Positions 22,993 through 30,854 of a DNA stretch of 33,149 nt are shown one piece after another (position 1 is the first letter of the stretch; the number at the start of each line of letters is the position of its first letter). The position numbers were made by a program, and so were the translations under genes. This DNA comes from CAZMGG01 sp964565715 (GTDB taxonomy: Bacteria; Planctomycetota; UBA1135; UBA2386). The notes below the pieces were generated by a model. The model had not been told where the DNA came from. It made no database searches and saw only the letters and a program-made list of their open reading frames with translations. The DNA lies in assembly GCA_964565715.1 (NCBI GenBank), contig CAZMGG010000056.1, positions 1 to 33,149 on the forward strand, written 5' to 3'.

Positions 22993-23375
22993 ATCGGCTG
23001 TCCGCGTTCCCGTGCGGGCCACTGGACGATCCCCAGGAAGGCAACCTTGCCCAGCGACAACGACGCAGGCGGATCCTCGAGCCCAGCCAGGGTCTCGGCC
23101 CACCACGCCTCGAGTCGGGCGATCTCCTCGTCCGGCTTGTTGCCTGCCTTCCAGGCCGCCGGGCCACCCCACCCATCGACCTCGATCCAGTAGTGCTTGC
23201 CGCCGGTCGCCTGGATCACGACGTAGTCCCGGTCGTCCGTGGGCAGGTCCATCCACGTGAGGCGGCCGACGCACCGCATGTCGGCCCATGGCAGGAGCTG
23301 GTCCCCCAGCATCACGCCACGGTCGTCCCGCGCGATGCTTGGCGGAAAATCGATCGTGCAGGATCTGGAGAGCAT
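22920..23375 (-). CDS. Small cytoplasmic protein of unknown function
   Basis: A 151-residue protein without signal or membrane segments. The first half looks beta-rich (CTIDFPPSIARDDRGVMLG, DYVVIQATGGKHYWIEVDGW) and may be a PH-like barrel. The second half is helical (DEEIARLEAWWAETLAGL) and ends with FGFIPWGTELVPRLV. I do not recognise a family. The ATG is chosen as the first in a frame that fits the coding style. It lies 28 bp downstream of the HEAT-like gene on the same strand and may be its operon partner. Confidence 0.6.
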   Translation of the reverse strand: MLSRSCTIDFPPSIARDDRGVMLGDQLLPWADMRCVGRLTWMDLPTDDRDYVVIQATGGKHYWIEVDGWGGPAAWKAGNKPDEEIARLEAWWAETLAGLEDPPASLSLGKVAFLGIVQWPARERGQPIYEERRRRLFGFIPWGTELVPRLV

Positions 23376-23403
23376 CGGTGGAACGATAGACGTGATCCTG
23401 CCT

Positions 23404-24378
23404 TCACCGCAGCGCGGCCAGGATCCGGCGCAGCTCGGACCGGTCGGCGAAGCCAGCGGCCCAGTCGTCGTCCGCCAGCAGTTCCTCGATGCGGCCGGTG
23501 ATCGCCTCGCGTGGCAGGTCGGTGAGGTCCGCCAGATCCAGCAGGGCGCGGGCCACGCGCACGATGCACTCCTGGCGCCCCAGGAACCCCTCGAGCGCCG
23601 CTGCTGCTTCGCCAGCCAGCAGCCGATCTGCCCGGACCCGCGCCGCGCGGGCCAGCAGCAGCGCCGAACCCTCTCGGTCATCCCGATCCTCGCGTAGCAC
23701 CGCGAGCTCCGCCGGCGGCAGCGCGCGGATCTCGGCGTCGGTCGCAGCCAGCACCAGGGCCTCCCGCGCGCCGGCGCGAAGCCAGGCCGGGCGATCCGAT
23801 GCGAAGGCCTCCCGCCACAGGATCGCCACGGCATCGGGATGCGCGGTGGCGCAGCAGCCAAGGCTCACCACCAGGCCCGTCGCGTCCGCCGACGCCCGGC
23901 CGAGTTCGGTCAGGATCGCCGCGGCGGCCGCGCGGCCGCCCACCGCGCCTGCCGTCGCCACCAGGCTCCTCCGCACCGCGTCGTCGTCGGTCTGCTGCGC
24001 CAGCGCCAGCAGCGCCTCCTCCATCGCCGCGTCCCGCGGATCGCCCCCGGTGTTGCGCGTGGCCCAGGCCATCTGTGAGACCGTCCCGCACACCACGAGA
24101 CAGACCGCCCAGTTGCCGTCGGGCGGACCCTGGCGCAACCGTTCGCGCAGGACTGCGGCGCTCGCCGCCGGGTCGAGCGGATGCAGTTCGGCGAGGGCGC
24201 GGAACGCCCGCATCTGGGTCCAGCCATCCCCCTCACGGCATTGCGCGAGGATGCGCGGCAGCAACGGGCGCAGCAGTTCGGGGCTCTGGCGCCGGCCCAC
24301 CTCATGGACCGCCAGCAGGCCCGTCAGACGATCCATCGGATCGCCGCTGTCCAGGAAGCCGGTGATGCAGCCGAGCGG
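23404..24378 (-). CDS. HEAT-like repeat protein, 5' end lost in assembly gap
   Basis: The 3' 324 codons are present; the upstream end runs into the 100-N gap. The sequence is an array of helical pairs of about 35-45 residues (PMDRLTGLLAVHEVGRRQSPELLRPLLPRIL; TQMRAFRALAELHPLDPAASAAVLRERL; DAAMEEALLALAQQTDDDAVRRSLVATAG), as in HEAT/armadillo-like scaffolds. No catalytic motif is visible. Its partner may be the 22920-23375 protein just downstream. Function unknown; protein-protein interaction is the usual role of such repeats. Confidence 0.65.
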   Translation of the reverse strand, partial: PLGCITGFLDSGDPMDRLTGLLAVHEVGRRQSPELLRPLLPRILAQCREGDGWTQMRAFRALAELHPLDPAASAAVLRERLRQGPPDGNWAVCLVVCGTVSQMAWATRNTGGDPRDAAMEEALLALAQQTDDDAVRRSLVATAGAVGGRAAAAAILTELGRASADATGLVVSLGCCATAHPDAVAILWREAFASDRPAWLRAGAREALVLAATDAEIRALPPAELAVLREDRDDREGSALLLARAARVRADRLLAGEAAAALEGFLGRQECIVRVARALLDLADLTDLPREAITGRIEELLADDDWAAGFADRSELRRILAALR

Positions 24379-24478
24379 NNNNNNNNNNNNNNNNNNNNNN
24401 NNNNNNNNNNNNNNNNNNNNNNNNNNNNNNNNNNNNNNNNNNNNNNNNNNNNNNNNNNNNNNNNNNNNNNNNNNNNNN
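24379..24478. other. Assembly gap (100 N)
   Basis: Exactly 100 Ns, the conventional placeholder for a gap of unknown length. It removes the start of the HEAT-like gene and whatever lies upstream of the sigma factor, and adjacency of the two sides is not proven by sequence. Confidence 0.98.
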
Positions 24479-24520
24479 CCCGCGGCGCAGGATTCCTGCG
24501 TACCCTGACGCCGCCGCGGG
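24479..24520. repeat. Nested inverted repeats at the gap edge
   Basis: CCCGCGGCG (24479-24487) is repeated inverted as CGCCGCGGG (24512-24520). Within lies the 15-bp dyad CGCAGGATTCCTGCG (24486-24500). It lies just upstream of the sigma factor start (24533), so it could be an operator or terminator, and such secondary structure could also explain the broken assembly. Confidence 0.5.
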
Positions 24521-24532
24521 GGATAACCCGCC

Positions 24533-25087
24533 GTGACCGTGTTGCAGCACCCCGCATCCACCGAGCAGCCGGCGGAACCTGCCGCCGACACGCCGGCGCC
24601 GACCCCGGCGGCCTTCGTGCAGCGGCACCAACGCGGCCTGTGGCGCTTCCTGCGCGCGCTCGGCTGCCCGGCCAGCACCGCCGACGACCTCGCCCAGGAA
24701 GCCCTGCTGGTGGCGCTGCGCGGGGACGGCTGGCGACGCCCACCCCTGGCCGCCGCGGCCTTCCTGCGCCAGACGGCGCGGCACCTCTGGCTCCGGCATC
24801 GCCGCGACGAGGGCCGCCGCGCCGAACGGCTGGCCGCGGCCGCGGAGCACCTCTGGCAGCGCCACTGCGAGAACGACGACGGCGACGCGCGTCTCGCCGC
24901 CCTGCGCGCCTGCGTGCAGGCGCTCCCCGAGCGCAGCCGCACGACCCTGGACCACTTCTACCGCGACGGCATGAGCCGCGCCGAGCTGGCCGCGGCGCTG
25001 GCCATGACCGAACACGGCGCCCGCACGCTGCTGCAGCGCATCCGCGCGGCGCTGCGCGAGTGCATCGAACGGAGGACGCAGGCATGA
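24533..25087 (+). CDS. ECF-type RNA polymerase sigma factor
   Basis: A 184-residue sigma-70-family protein with only regions 2 and 4. Region 2 (about residues 24-95) has FVQRHQRGLWRFLRALGC followed by ADDLAQEALLVAL, the core-binding helix. Region 4 (about 125-180) has ALPERSRTTLDHFYRDGMS and the helix-turn-helix RAELAAALAMTEHGARTLLQRIR. This is the architecture of extracytoplasmic-function sigmas. GTG at 24533 is the first plausible start after the gap. The stop overlaps the start of the next gene (ATGA), indicating co-translation with its probable regulator. Confidence 0.88.
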   Translation: MTVLQHPASTEQPAEPAADTPAPTPAAFVQRHQRGLWRFLRALGCPASTADDLAQEALLVALRGDGWRRPPLAAAAFLRQTARHLWLRHRRDEGRRAERLAAAAEHLWQRHCENDDGDARLAALRACVQALPERSRTTLDHFYRDGMSRAELAAALAMTEHGARTLLQRIRAALRECIERRTQA

Positions 25088-27771
25088 CCGCCCCGCACGA
25101 CGACGACTTCCCGCTGCCGCCGGAGCAGACGCCGGAGCAGGCCGCCGCCGAACGGCACCTCGACTGGGCGCTCCATGAGACGATCGGCGGCGAGACGCCG
25201 CCAGACCTGACCGCGCGCGTCCTCGCCGAACTGGGCACAGCGCCGCCGGCGCCCGCAGCTCACGGCACCGCGCGCCGCTGGCTCGCCGCCGCCGCCCTGC
25301 TGCTCGGCTTCGGCGCCGTGCTGGCCGTGGCGTTGTGGTCCCGCGGCCGCACCGCCGATCCGCAGCCGGTGCAGGCGCCGATCCAGGATCCGGCCGCCGA
25401 CAGCGCGCCTGCGCGGGTGCACACCGTCGCCGACATCGCTGGCCTTCCCGCCGACGTCACCGCGATCCGCGCCGACGGCATCGACGACGCCGTACTGGCG
25501 GCCCTGGCCGCAGCCGCGCGCCAGGGGCGCCTGCCGAAGCTGCGCAGCCTCGAGGTGCACGGCCCGCACCAACCGATCCACGGTCTCGGCCTGAAGCTGT
25601 CCGGCGTCCGCAGCGCGCCGACCATCACCGACCAGGGGCTCGAACACATCGCCGCGCTGTCCGGCCTGCGCCGTCTGTTCCTGCAGGGCACCGCCGGCGT
25701 GATCGGTTCGGGCCTGCGCCACCTCGCCCGCCTGCCGATGCTCGAGGAACTGGCGCTCCGCTATCAGGAGACCGATGAGCAGCACCTGCGCGAGCTGCGC
25801 CACTTCCCGGCGCTGCGCGCCCTCGATCTGTCCTGGAACCACGGCTTCCACGATCTCGGCACGGCCGCGATCTGCCAGGTCCAGGGCCTCCGCCGGCTGT
25901 CGGTGCGCGGCTGCCAGCAGCTCGACGGCGCCCTGCTCGCGCGCTTCGGCAGCCTCGGCGAGCTGGAGGACCTCGATCTCGGCCAGATCGACGGCATCAA
26001 CTGGCGCTGGCCGGGCACCGACGAGGCGTGGCCGGGCAAGGGGCTCTTCGAGCGCGCGTTGGCCCAGCGCAACGCTCCCCGCGGCCCCACCGATGCGACC
26101 CTGCGGGCGCTGGCGGCGCTGCCGAAGCTGCGCATGCTCGACGTGTCCGGCGGCGCCTGCACCGGCGCCGGGCTGGCGGCGTTCGCCGGCAACACCACGC
26201 TCGAACGCCTGCACGTGGAAGGCATCGCGCTGCCCGCCGACCTGCCGCAGTCGCTGCCGACGTCCCTGCGCGAACTGCACGCGCTCACCGACCTGGGAGC
26301 CGGTTTCTGCGCGTCGCTGCGCCAGCACCTGCCGGCGATCGAGGTCCTCGACCTGCAGGCCTGCGATCGGCTCGACGACGTCGCCGTCGCCCACCTGATC
26401 GCCCTGCCGAAGCTGCGCGTGCTCGGGCTCGCGCAGTGCCGTTCGCTGTCGCCGGGCTGCATCGATCTACTGCGGCACGCGCGCCAGATCACCGACCTCG
26501 ACCTGCGCTTCCTCGACTGGGTGAAGCCCGAACACACGGCCCTGCTGCGGGACGGCATGGCGTCGCTGCAGGTGCTGCAGACCGATCTCGAGGATCCGAC
26601 GGCCTGGCTGCCGCAGCCCCTACAGGTGCGCACGGCCGCCGAGGCGGCAGCCCTGCCCGCGACCGTGCGCCACGTGCTGCTCAGCGACGCCACCGACGCG
26701 GTGCTGGCGGCGCTGCCGGCGCTGCCTCGGCTCGAGCGCCTGGAAGTTGCCGCCGCATGGACGCTGCCCATCGATCGGCACAAGCGGAGGGTCGAGAACC
26801 CGCCCTCGGTCACCGATGCCGGCCTCGGCGGGCTGCCGGCGCTGCCGGCGCTGCGCACCCTGGTGCTGCGCGGCCAGATCGGGGTGCGGGGCTCGGGTCT
26901 CGCCCTCGTGACCCGCCTCGGGGCGCTGCGCGAGCTGGTGCTCGACCAGCAGGGCGTCACCGATGCCGGCCTGGCCTTCCTGCCGCATCGTCCGGAGCTG
27001 GAACGCCTGGAACTCGCCCACTGCCAGGACTTCGGCAAGGCCGGCCTGCAGGCGATCGCCGCCTGCACGGCCCTGCGCGAGCTGTCGCTGCGCGGCTGCT
27101 CGCACCTCGACGACGACGCGATCGTCCTGCTCGGCGGCCTGCGCCATCTCGAGCACCTCGACCTGTCGATGATCGGCAGCCGCACGATGTTCACCGGGAT
27201 CCGCCTGAACCCGCTGCCGGAGCCGCCGCCTGGTTCCGGCGTCACCGACCGGGCGCTGGCCGGGCTCGCCACGCTGACCCGGCTGCGGGTGCTGTCGCTC
27301 GGCCAGGCCGGCGTCACCGGCGACGGCCTGCGCCACCTCGCCGGCATGAACGACCTGCGGCAACTGGACCTGTCGGGCCTCGCCGAGCTGCGCGACCAGG
27401 ACCTCGAGCGGGTGCCGGCCGGCGTGACCCGGCTCATCCTGCGCGGCTGCCCGAAGCTCGACGCCGAGGTGGGCCCGGTTCTGGCGCGCGCCGCCCCCGG
27501 GCTGCAGACGCTCGATCTGCTCGGCTGCCAGGGCCTGGACGACGAGTGCCTGGCGCCCCTGCGCGAGCTCACCGCGCTGCGCTACCTCGATGTGTCCTAC
27601 TGCCCGAACCTGACCGCCGCGGCCGCCCAGCGCCTGCGGACGCTGGTGCGGCTGCAGGGCCTGACGGTGCGCGGGCTGCCGTTCGGCCCGGCGGAGCTGG
27701 CCGTCCTGCGCGAGCTGCCGGACCTGCGGCGCCTCGACACCGACGCCGGCACCGAGACCCTGCGCCGCTGA
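25084..27771 (+). CDS. Membrane LRR protein with anti-sigma-like N-terminus
   Basis: An 895-residue protein. Residues 20-53 (AAAERHLDWALHETIGGETPPDLTARVLAEL) resemble the short cytoplasmic segment seen before the membrane helix in proteins paired with ECF sigmas. One transmembrane helix (about 62-84) follows, then a leucine-rich-repeat ectodomain from about 118 to the end, with units like LPKLRMLDVSGG and ALRELSLRGCSHLDDDAI (cysteine-containing, F-box/LRR-like). The ectodomain is an internal duplication (period about 400 residues). ATG 25084 overlaps the sigma gene and has GGAGGAC upstream. I infer that it senses an envelope ligand and controls the sigma factor; no anti-sigma domain of a named family (such as a ZAS zinc motif) is visible. 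Confidence 0.75.
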   Translation: MTAPHDDDFPLPPEQTPEQAAAERHLDWALHETIGGETPPDLTARVLAELGTAPPAPAAHGTARRWLAAAALLLGFGAVLAVALWSRGRTADPQPVQAPIQDPAADSAPARVHTVADIAGLPADVTAIRADGIDDAVLAALAAAARQGRLPKLRSLEVHGPHQPIHGLGLKLSGVRSAPTITDQGLEHIAALSGLRRLFLQGTAGVIGSGLRHLARLPMLEELALRYQETDEQHLRELRHFPALRALDLSWNHGFHDLGTAAICQVQGLRRLSVRGCQQLDGALLARFGSLGELEDLDLGQIDGINWRWPGTDEAWPGKGLFERALAQRNAPRGPTDATLRALAALPKLRMLDVSGGACTGAGLAAFAGNTTLERLHVEGIALPADLPQSLPTSLRELHALTDLGAGFCASLRQHLPAIEVLDLQACDRLDDVAVAHLIALPKLRVLGLAQCRSLSPGCIDLLRHARQITDLDLRFLDWVKPEHTALLRDGMASLQVLQTDLEDPTAWLPQPLQVRTAAEAAALPATVRHVLLSDATDAVLAALPALPRLERLEVAAAWTLPIDRHKRRVENPPSVTDAGLGGLPALPALRTLVLRGQIGVRGSGLALVTRLGALRELVLDQQGVTDAGLAFLPHRPELERLELAHCQDFGKAGLQAIAACTALRELSLRGCSHLDDDAIVLLGGLRHLEHLDLSMIGSRTMFTGIRLNPLPEPPPGSGVTDRALAGLATLTRLRVLSLGQAGVTGDGLRHLAGMNDLRQLDLSGLAELRDQDLERVPAGVTRLILRGCPKLDAEVGPVLARAAPGLQTLDLLGCQGLDDECLAPLRELTALRYLDVSYCPNLTAAAAQRLRTLVRLQGLTVRGLPFGPAELAVLRELPDLRRLDTDAGTETLRR

Positions 27772-27785
27772 GGCGGGCGGCCCTT

Positions 27786-27840
27786 TGAAAATCCAGCATC
27801 CGCATGCATGATTTTCATGCATCCCGATGTCAGATTTTCA
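27786..27840. promoter_or_regulatory. 55-bp nested palindrome over the start of the DUF4143 ATPase
   Basis: Dyad symmetry is centred exactly on 27813. The inner arms form ATGCATGATTTTCATGCAT (27804-27822, 8+3+8). The outer arms are TGAAAATC (27786-27793) against GATTTTCA (27833-27840) and CATC (27797-27800 as GCATC) against GATG. Of 27 mirrored pairs 21 match. The ATG of the downstream gene (27827) lies inside the right outer arm. The element is distinctly AT-rich against its surroundings. Autoregulatory operator or translational hairpin are the natural readings. Confidence 0.7.
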
Positions 27841-29125
27841 GGGCACCACCCCGCGGGCCCTGCGCGACCCGCTGCTCGCCGCCCTCGACGACTTCCCCGT
27901 CGTCCTCATGGTGGGCGCGCGACAGGTCGGCAAGTCGACCCTTGCCGAGCAGCTGGTCCGGGAGGGCCGGATGGCTGCGCACCACACCCTCGACGACGCC
28001 CCGGTGCTGGCCGCGGCAACCGCCGATCCGGCCGGCTTCGTCGCCGGTCTCACCCACGGCACGGTCATCGACGAGGTGCAGCGCGCGCCCGATCTGCTGC
28101 GGGCCATCAAGCGGGCCGTGGACCGCGACCGGCGACCCGGAAGGTTCCTACTCACGGGCTCGGCGAATGTCCTGGCGCTGCCCGCCACCACCGAATCGCT
28201 GGCCGGGCGGGCGGCACTGCTGGAACTCGAAGGCTTCTCCCTCGCCGAACTCCGCCAGAGGGCGCCGCCGACGGATCTGCTGCGCGTCCTGCTCGCCGAC
28301 GATCCCTGGCCCGCGGCGATGAAGCGCCTGGCCGCCAGCGTCCTGCCCCTCACGCCGGCCGAGCAGCGCGAGGCGGTGTTCTTCGGCGGTTTCCCGGAGG
28401 TGGTCCTGCGGCGGAAGGCAGCCTTCCACCAGCTCTGGTTCCGCTCATACCTCACCATGTACGTGGAGCGGGATGCCCGTGACCTCACCCGCATTCCCGA
28501 TGCGACCGCCGTCAGCCGGCTGTTCCACCTGATCGCCTCCGCTTCGGGGCAGACCGCCAACATGAGCAGCCTCGCCATGGATGCGCGCATCGACCAGCGC
28601 TCGGCTGCGCGCTACCTGCAGCTGCTCGAGAACACCTTCCATGTGAGCCGACTGCCACCCTGGTTTCGCAATGTCCGCAAGCGACTGGTCAAGACGCCGA
28701 AGCTCTATCTGCGTGATTCCGGCCTCGCCTGCCACCTGCTCGGCATCGCCGAGCCCCAGGGGCTCCAGGGACATCCGGCGACCGGCGCCTTGTGCGAGAC
28801 CTGGGTCCACGCCGAACTGCGCAAGCTGACAGCCCATGCCCCCACCGTGCGGCTGCACTTCCTCGGCATCCACGGCGGCGCCCAGTGCGACTTCGTGCTG
28901 GAGCGGGAAGGGCGCCTGGCGACCATCGAGGTCAAGTCCGGCCTGACCGTTGGCGCCGAAGACTTCCTCGGCACGCACGCCCTGCGAGAGATCACCGGCC
29001 AGCCTCTGCGCGGCCTCGTGCTCTACGGCGGCGAGCAGGTGGTCTCCTTCGGCGACGGCCTCGCCGCGGTGCCCTTCGGCGTTCTCTACGGCTCGAAGCT
29101 GCGCGCCCGCCGGCGACGCCGCTAG
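27827..29125 (+). CDS. AAA-type ATPase with DUF4143 domain
   Basis: A 432-residue protein. Walker A GARQVGKST is at 30-38, Walker B VIDEVQRAPDLL around 80-91, and the sensor-like LTGSANVLALP follows. The C-terminal half is the DUF4143 domain, with a PD-(D/E)XK-like core: AQCDFVLEREGRLATIEVKSG, where the D and ExK residues resemble a nuclease active site. Proteins of this family are widespread, often called 'ATP-binding protein DUF4143', and their role is unresolved. The start ATG lies in the palindrome, and no obvious Shine-Dalgarno sequence is present outside it. It is preceded by the LRR gene stop at 27771. Confidence 0.88.
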   Translation: MSDFQGTTPRALRDPLLAALDDFPVVLMVGARQVGKSTLAEQLVREGRMAAHHTLDDAPVLAAATADPAGFVAGLTHGTVIDEVQRAPDLLRAIKRAVDRDRRPGRFLLTGSANVLALPATTESLAGRAALLELEGFSLAELRQRAPPTDLLRVLLADDPWPAAMKRLAASVLPLTPAEQREAVFFGGFPEVVLRRKAAFHQLWFRSYLTMYVERDARDLTRIPDATAVSRLFHLIASASGQTANMSSLAMDARIDQRSAARYLQLLENTFHVSRLPPWFRNVRKRLVKTPKLYLRDSGLACHLLGIAEPQGLQGHPATGALCETWVHAELRKLTAHAPTVRLHFLGIHGGAQCDFVLEREGRLATIEVKSGLTVGAEDFLGTHALREITGQPLRGLVLYGGEQVVSFGDGLAAVPFGVLYGSKLRARRRRR

Positions 29126-29153
29126 CATCGGCCACCCCGATCCGGAGCAACCC

Positions 29154-29735
29154 ATGAAGACCCTCCTCCTCACGCTGGCCCTGTCCGTCCTGCCGCTCGC
29201 CGCCCAGGACATTCCCGTCGCCACCGCCACCGACCAGCACAAGTGGCTGCAGCAGCTGGTCGGCGAGTGGACCGTGTCCGCCGAGATGTCGATGGGCCCC
29301 GGCACCGAACCGATGAAGGCCGAGAGCACCGAGTCGTGCCGCGCCCTCGGCGACCTGTGGGTGGTCGGCGAGGGCCGCGGCAACATGATGGGCCAGGCCT
29401 ACACCTCGCTGATGACGCTGGGCTACGACCCCAAGCAGCAGGCCTTCATCGGCACCTGGGTCGACACCATGCAGACCCACATGTGGATCTACCGCGGCTC
29501 GCTGGACGAGGCGAAGAAGACCCTGACGCTCGAGGCCGAGGGACCGAGCTTCACCGATCCCAACGGCAAGGCGCGCTATCGGGATGCGATCACGATCGTC
29601 GGCCCCGACCACAAGGTGCTGACCTCGTCGGTGCTCGGCGAGAACGGCAAGTGGACGACGTTCCTGAAGGCCGACTACCGCCGCAAGAAGGCGGACGACG
29701 GCGACAAGGGCGGCAGGAAGCCCCAGCGGCCGTAG
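29154..29735 (+). CDS. Secreted DUF1579-family protein
   Basis: A 193-residue protein with a signal peptide (MKTLLLTLALSVLPLAAQ). The mature part begins TDQHKWLQQLVGEWTVSAEM, the DUF1579 opening, then ESTESCRALGDLWVVGEGRG, MTLGYDPKQQAFIGTWVD and a closing TTFLKADYRRKK. It is a lipocalin-like beta barrel in structure predictions of the family, with no known activity. The ATG is supported by a GGAG 7 nt upstream. A C-terminal basic tail (KKADDGDKGGRKPQRP) is unusual for the family. Confidence 0.85.
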   Translation: MKTLLLTLALSVLPLAAQDIPVATATDQHKWLQQLVGEWTVSAEMSMGPGTEPMKAESTESCRALGDLWVVGEGRGNMMGQAYTSLMTLGYDPKQQAFIGTWVDTMQTHMWIYRGSLDEAKKTLTLEAEGPSFTDPNGKARYRDAITIVGPDHKVLTSSVLGENGKWTTFLKADYRRKKADDGDKGGRKPQRP

Positions 29736-29862
29736 GCGCGGGATTCCCGGCCGGTTCTCGCCAGATCGGCCCTCGCCGTTCCACTGCTCCTGGGGCCCGT
29801 TGCCGTCGCAGCGGGCCCACCTACCATGGAGCACTCCCTTGCCGATCCCGAGGCGCGCCGCC

Positions 29863-30387
29863 GTGACATTCACCTGGCAGGACTACCTGCAACTGCCCGA
29901 ACAACCGCTCCGGCACGAAGTGCTGGCGGGTGAGCTGGTCGTGTCACCCGCGCCGAGCGTCCGCCACCAGCAGGTCCTGAAACGGCTGGCCCGTCAGCTG
30001 CAGGAGCGCATCGAGGACCCGGGCCTCGGCCAGGTGCTGATCGCACCGCTGGATGTCCGGTTGTCACAGGTGGACGTCGTGCAACCCGACCTGATGGTCG
30101 TGCTGCAGGCGAACCTGCACCGCCTCGGACCGCAGTTCCTCGACGGCCCGCCGGATCTCGCGATCGAGGTGATCTCGCCCGGCACCGCCCGCCGCGATCG
30201 CGGGCTCAAGCGGCGTCGCTACGAAGCCCTTGGCGTGCGCGAGTACTGGATCGTGGACCCCGAGGCCGGGACCGTCGAGCAGTTCGCGCACAACGGGGAC
30301 GCGCTGCGGCGGGCCGGCGAACACCGCACCAGCATCGCCTGCCACGTCGCGCCCGGCGTCACCATCGACCTCCTGCGCGTGTTCTGA
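29863..30387 (+). CDS. Uma2-family (DUF820) putative endonuclease
   Basis: A 174-residue protein of the Uma2/DUF820 family: TWQDYLQLPEQPLRHEVLAG, then the PD-(D/E)XK-like core with QPDLMVV (Asp) and LAIEVISPGTARRDRGLKRRRY (Glu, Lys), followed by GVREYWIVDPEAG. The family is abundant in cyanobacteria and planctomycetes and is annotated as a nuclease from its fold; its activity is rarely shown. GTG 29863 is chosen because GAGG lies about 10 nt upstream and the family N-terminus begins there. A frame extends back to 29800. Confidence 0.8.
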   Translation: MTFTWQDYLQLPEQPLRHEVLAGELVVSPAPSVRHQQVLKRLARQLQERIEDPGLGQVLIAPLDVRLSQVDVVQPDLMVVLQANLHRLGPQFLDGPPDLAIEVISPGTARRDRGLKRRRYEALGVREYWIVDPEAGTVEQFAHNGDALRRAGEHRTSIACHVAPGVTIDLLRVF

Positions 30388-30391
30388 CGGC

Positions 30392-30730
30392 TCAGCCGAG
30401 CAGGTCGCCCCAGGCGTCCTCGCCGAAGCCGACCAGCCAGCGCTTGCCGACCCGCACCGTCGGCGCCCGCAGGTTGCCGGTGGGCCCGAGCGCCAGTTCG
30501 GCCAGGGCAGCACCGTCGGCCGGATCCACCGCGACGCTCTTCTTCCCCTTGGCGACGGTGACGCCGGCGGCACCGGCGAACAGCTTCTTCAGGTCGCCCT
30601 TGCCGAACTTCACCGAGTTCGCCTTCACCGTCTCCCGGACGGTGAGGCCGCGCGCCTGCAAGAACGCGTCGGCCTTCTTGCACGAGGTTCAACCCGCGCG
30701 GTGGTAGTACCAGTCGATCGTCTTGGCCAT
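30392..30730 (-). CDS. ArsC/Spx-family selenoprotein (UGA-encoded Sec14)
   Basis: Read straight through, this is a 112-residue ArsC/Spx/MgsR-like thioredoxin-fold protein interrupted by one in-frame TGA at codon 14 (30691-30689). The context is YYHRAG-U-TSCKKADAFL. Homologues have a CxxC or Cys at this place, so the UGA occupies the redox-active position of a U-x-x-C motif (U14, C17). The rest fits the family, including VKANSVKFGKGDLKKLFAG and the late RAPTVRVGKRWLVGFGEDAW. A SECIS-like hairpin lies immediately downstream of the UGA. A naive reading would start only at 30661 and lose the active site. Selenocysteine machinery (SelA, SelB, SelC, SelD) is not in the window. No strong Shine-Dalgarno is visible before ATG 30730. 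Confidence 0.85.
30657..30682 (-). promoter_or_regulatory. SECIS-like hairpin downstream of the UGA codon
   Basis: On the mRNA, UGCAAGAA and UUCUUGCA form a perfect 8-bp stem closing a 10-nt loop that begins GG. It starts 6 nt after the UGA, with the loop 14 nt after it. A stem-loop just 3' of UGA with G in the first loop positions is the pattern of bacterial SECIS elements; the spacing is at or slightly below the usual range. Confidence 0.75.
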
Positions 30731-30854
30731 GGGGTGAGCTTGGATACGGTTCCTTGGCATTGAAGCAAGGGCCATGCGCGCCCCCATGGGGCTCCACGGA
30801 TGCGGAACGCCGCCGGGCGCCGAGCACCGCGGCGGCGGTCCCGCGTCGCCGGCC

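Noticed and set aside
24302..24942. Open frames running across the N gap, apparently joining the HEAT gene and the sigma-factor region
   Set aside because: They exist only because Ns contain no stop; there is no evidence the two sides are in the same gene.
30661..30691. Reading the UGA at 30689-30691 as a true stop or a sequencing error of TGC/TGT
   Set aside because: A single-base error remains formally possible, but the exact active-site position and the perfect hairpin just behind it favour selenocysteine.
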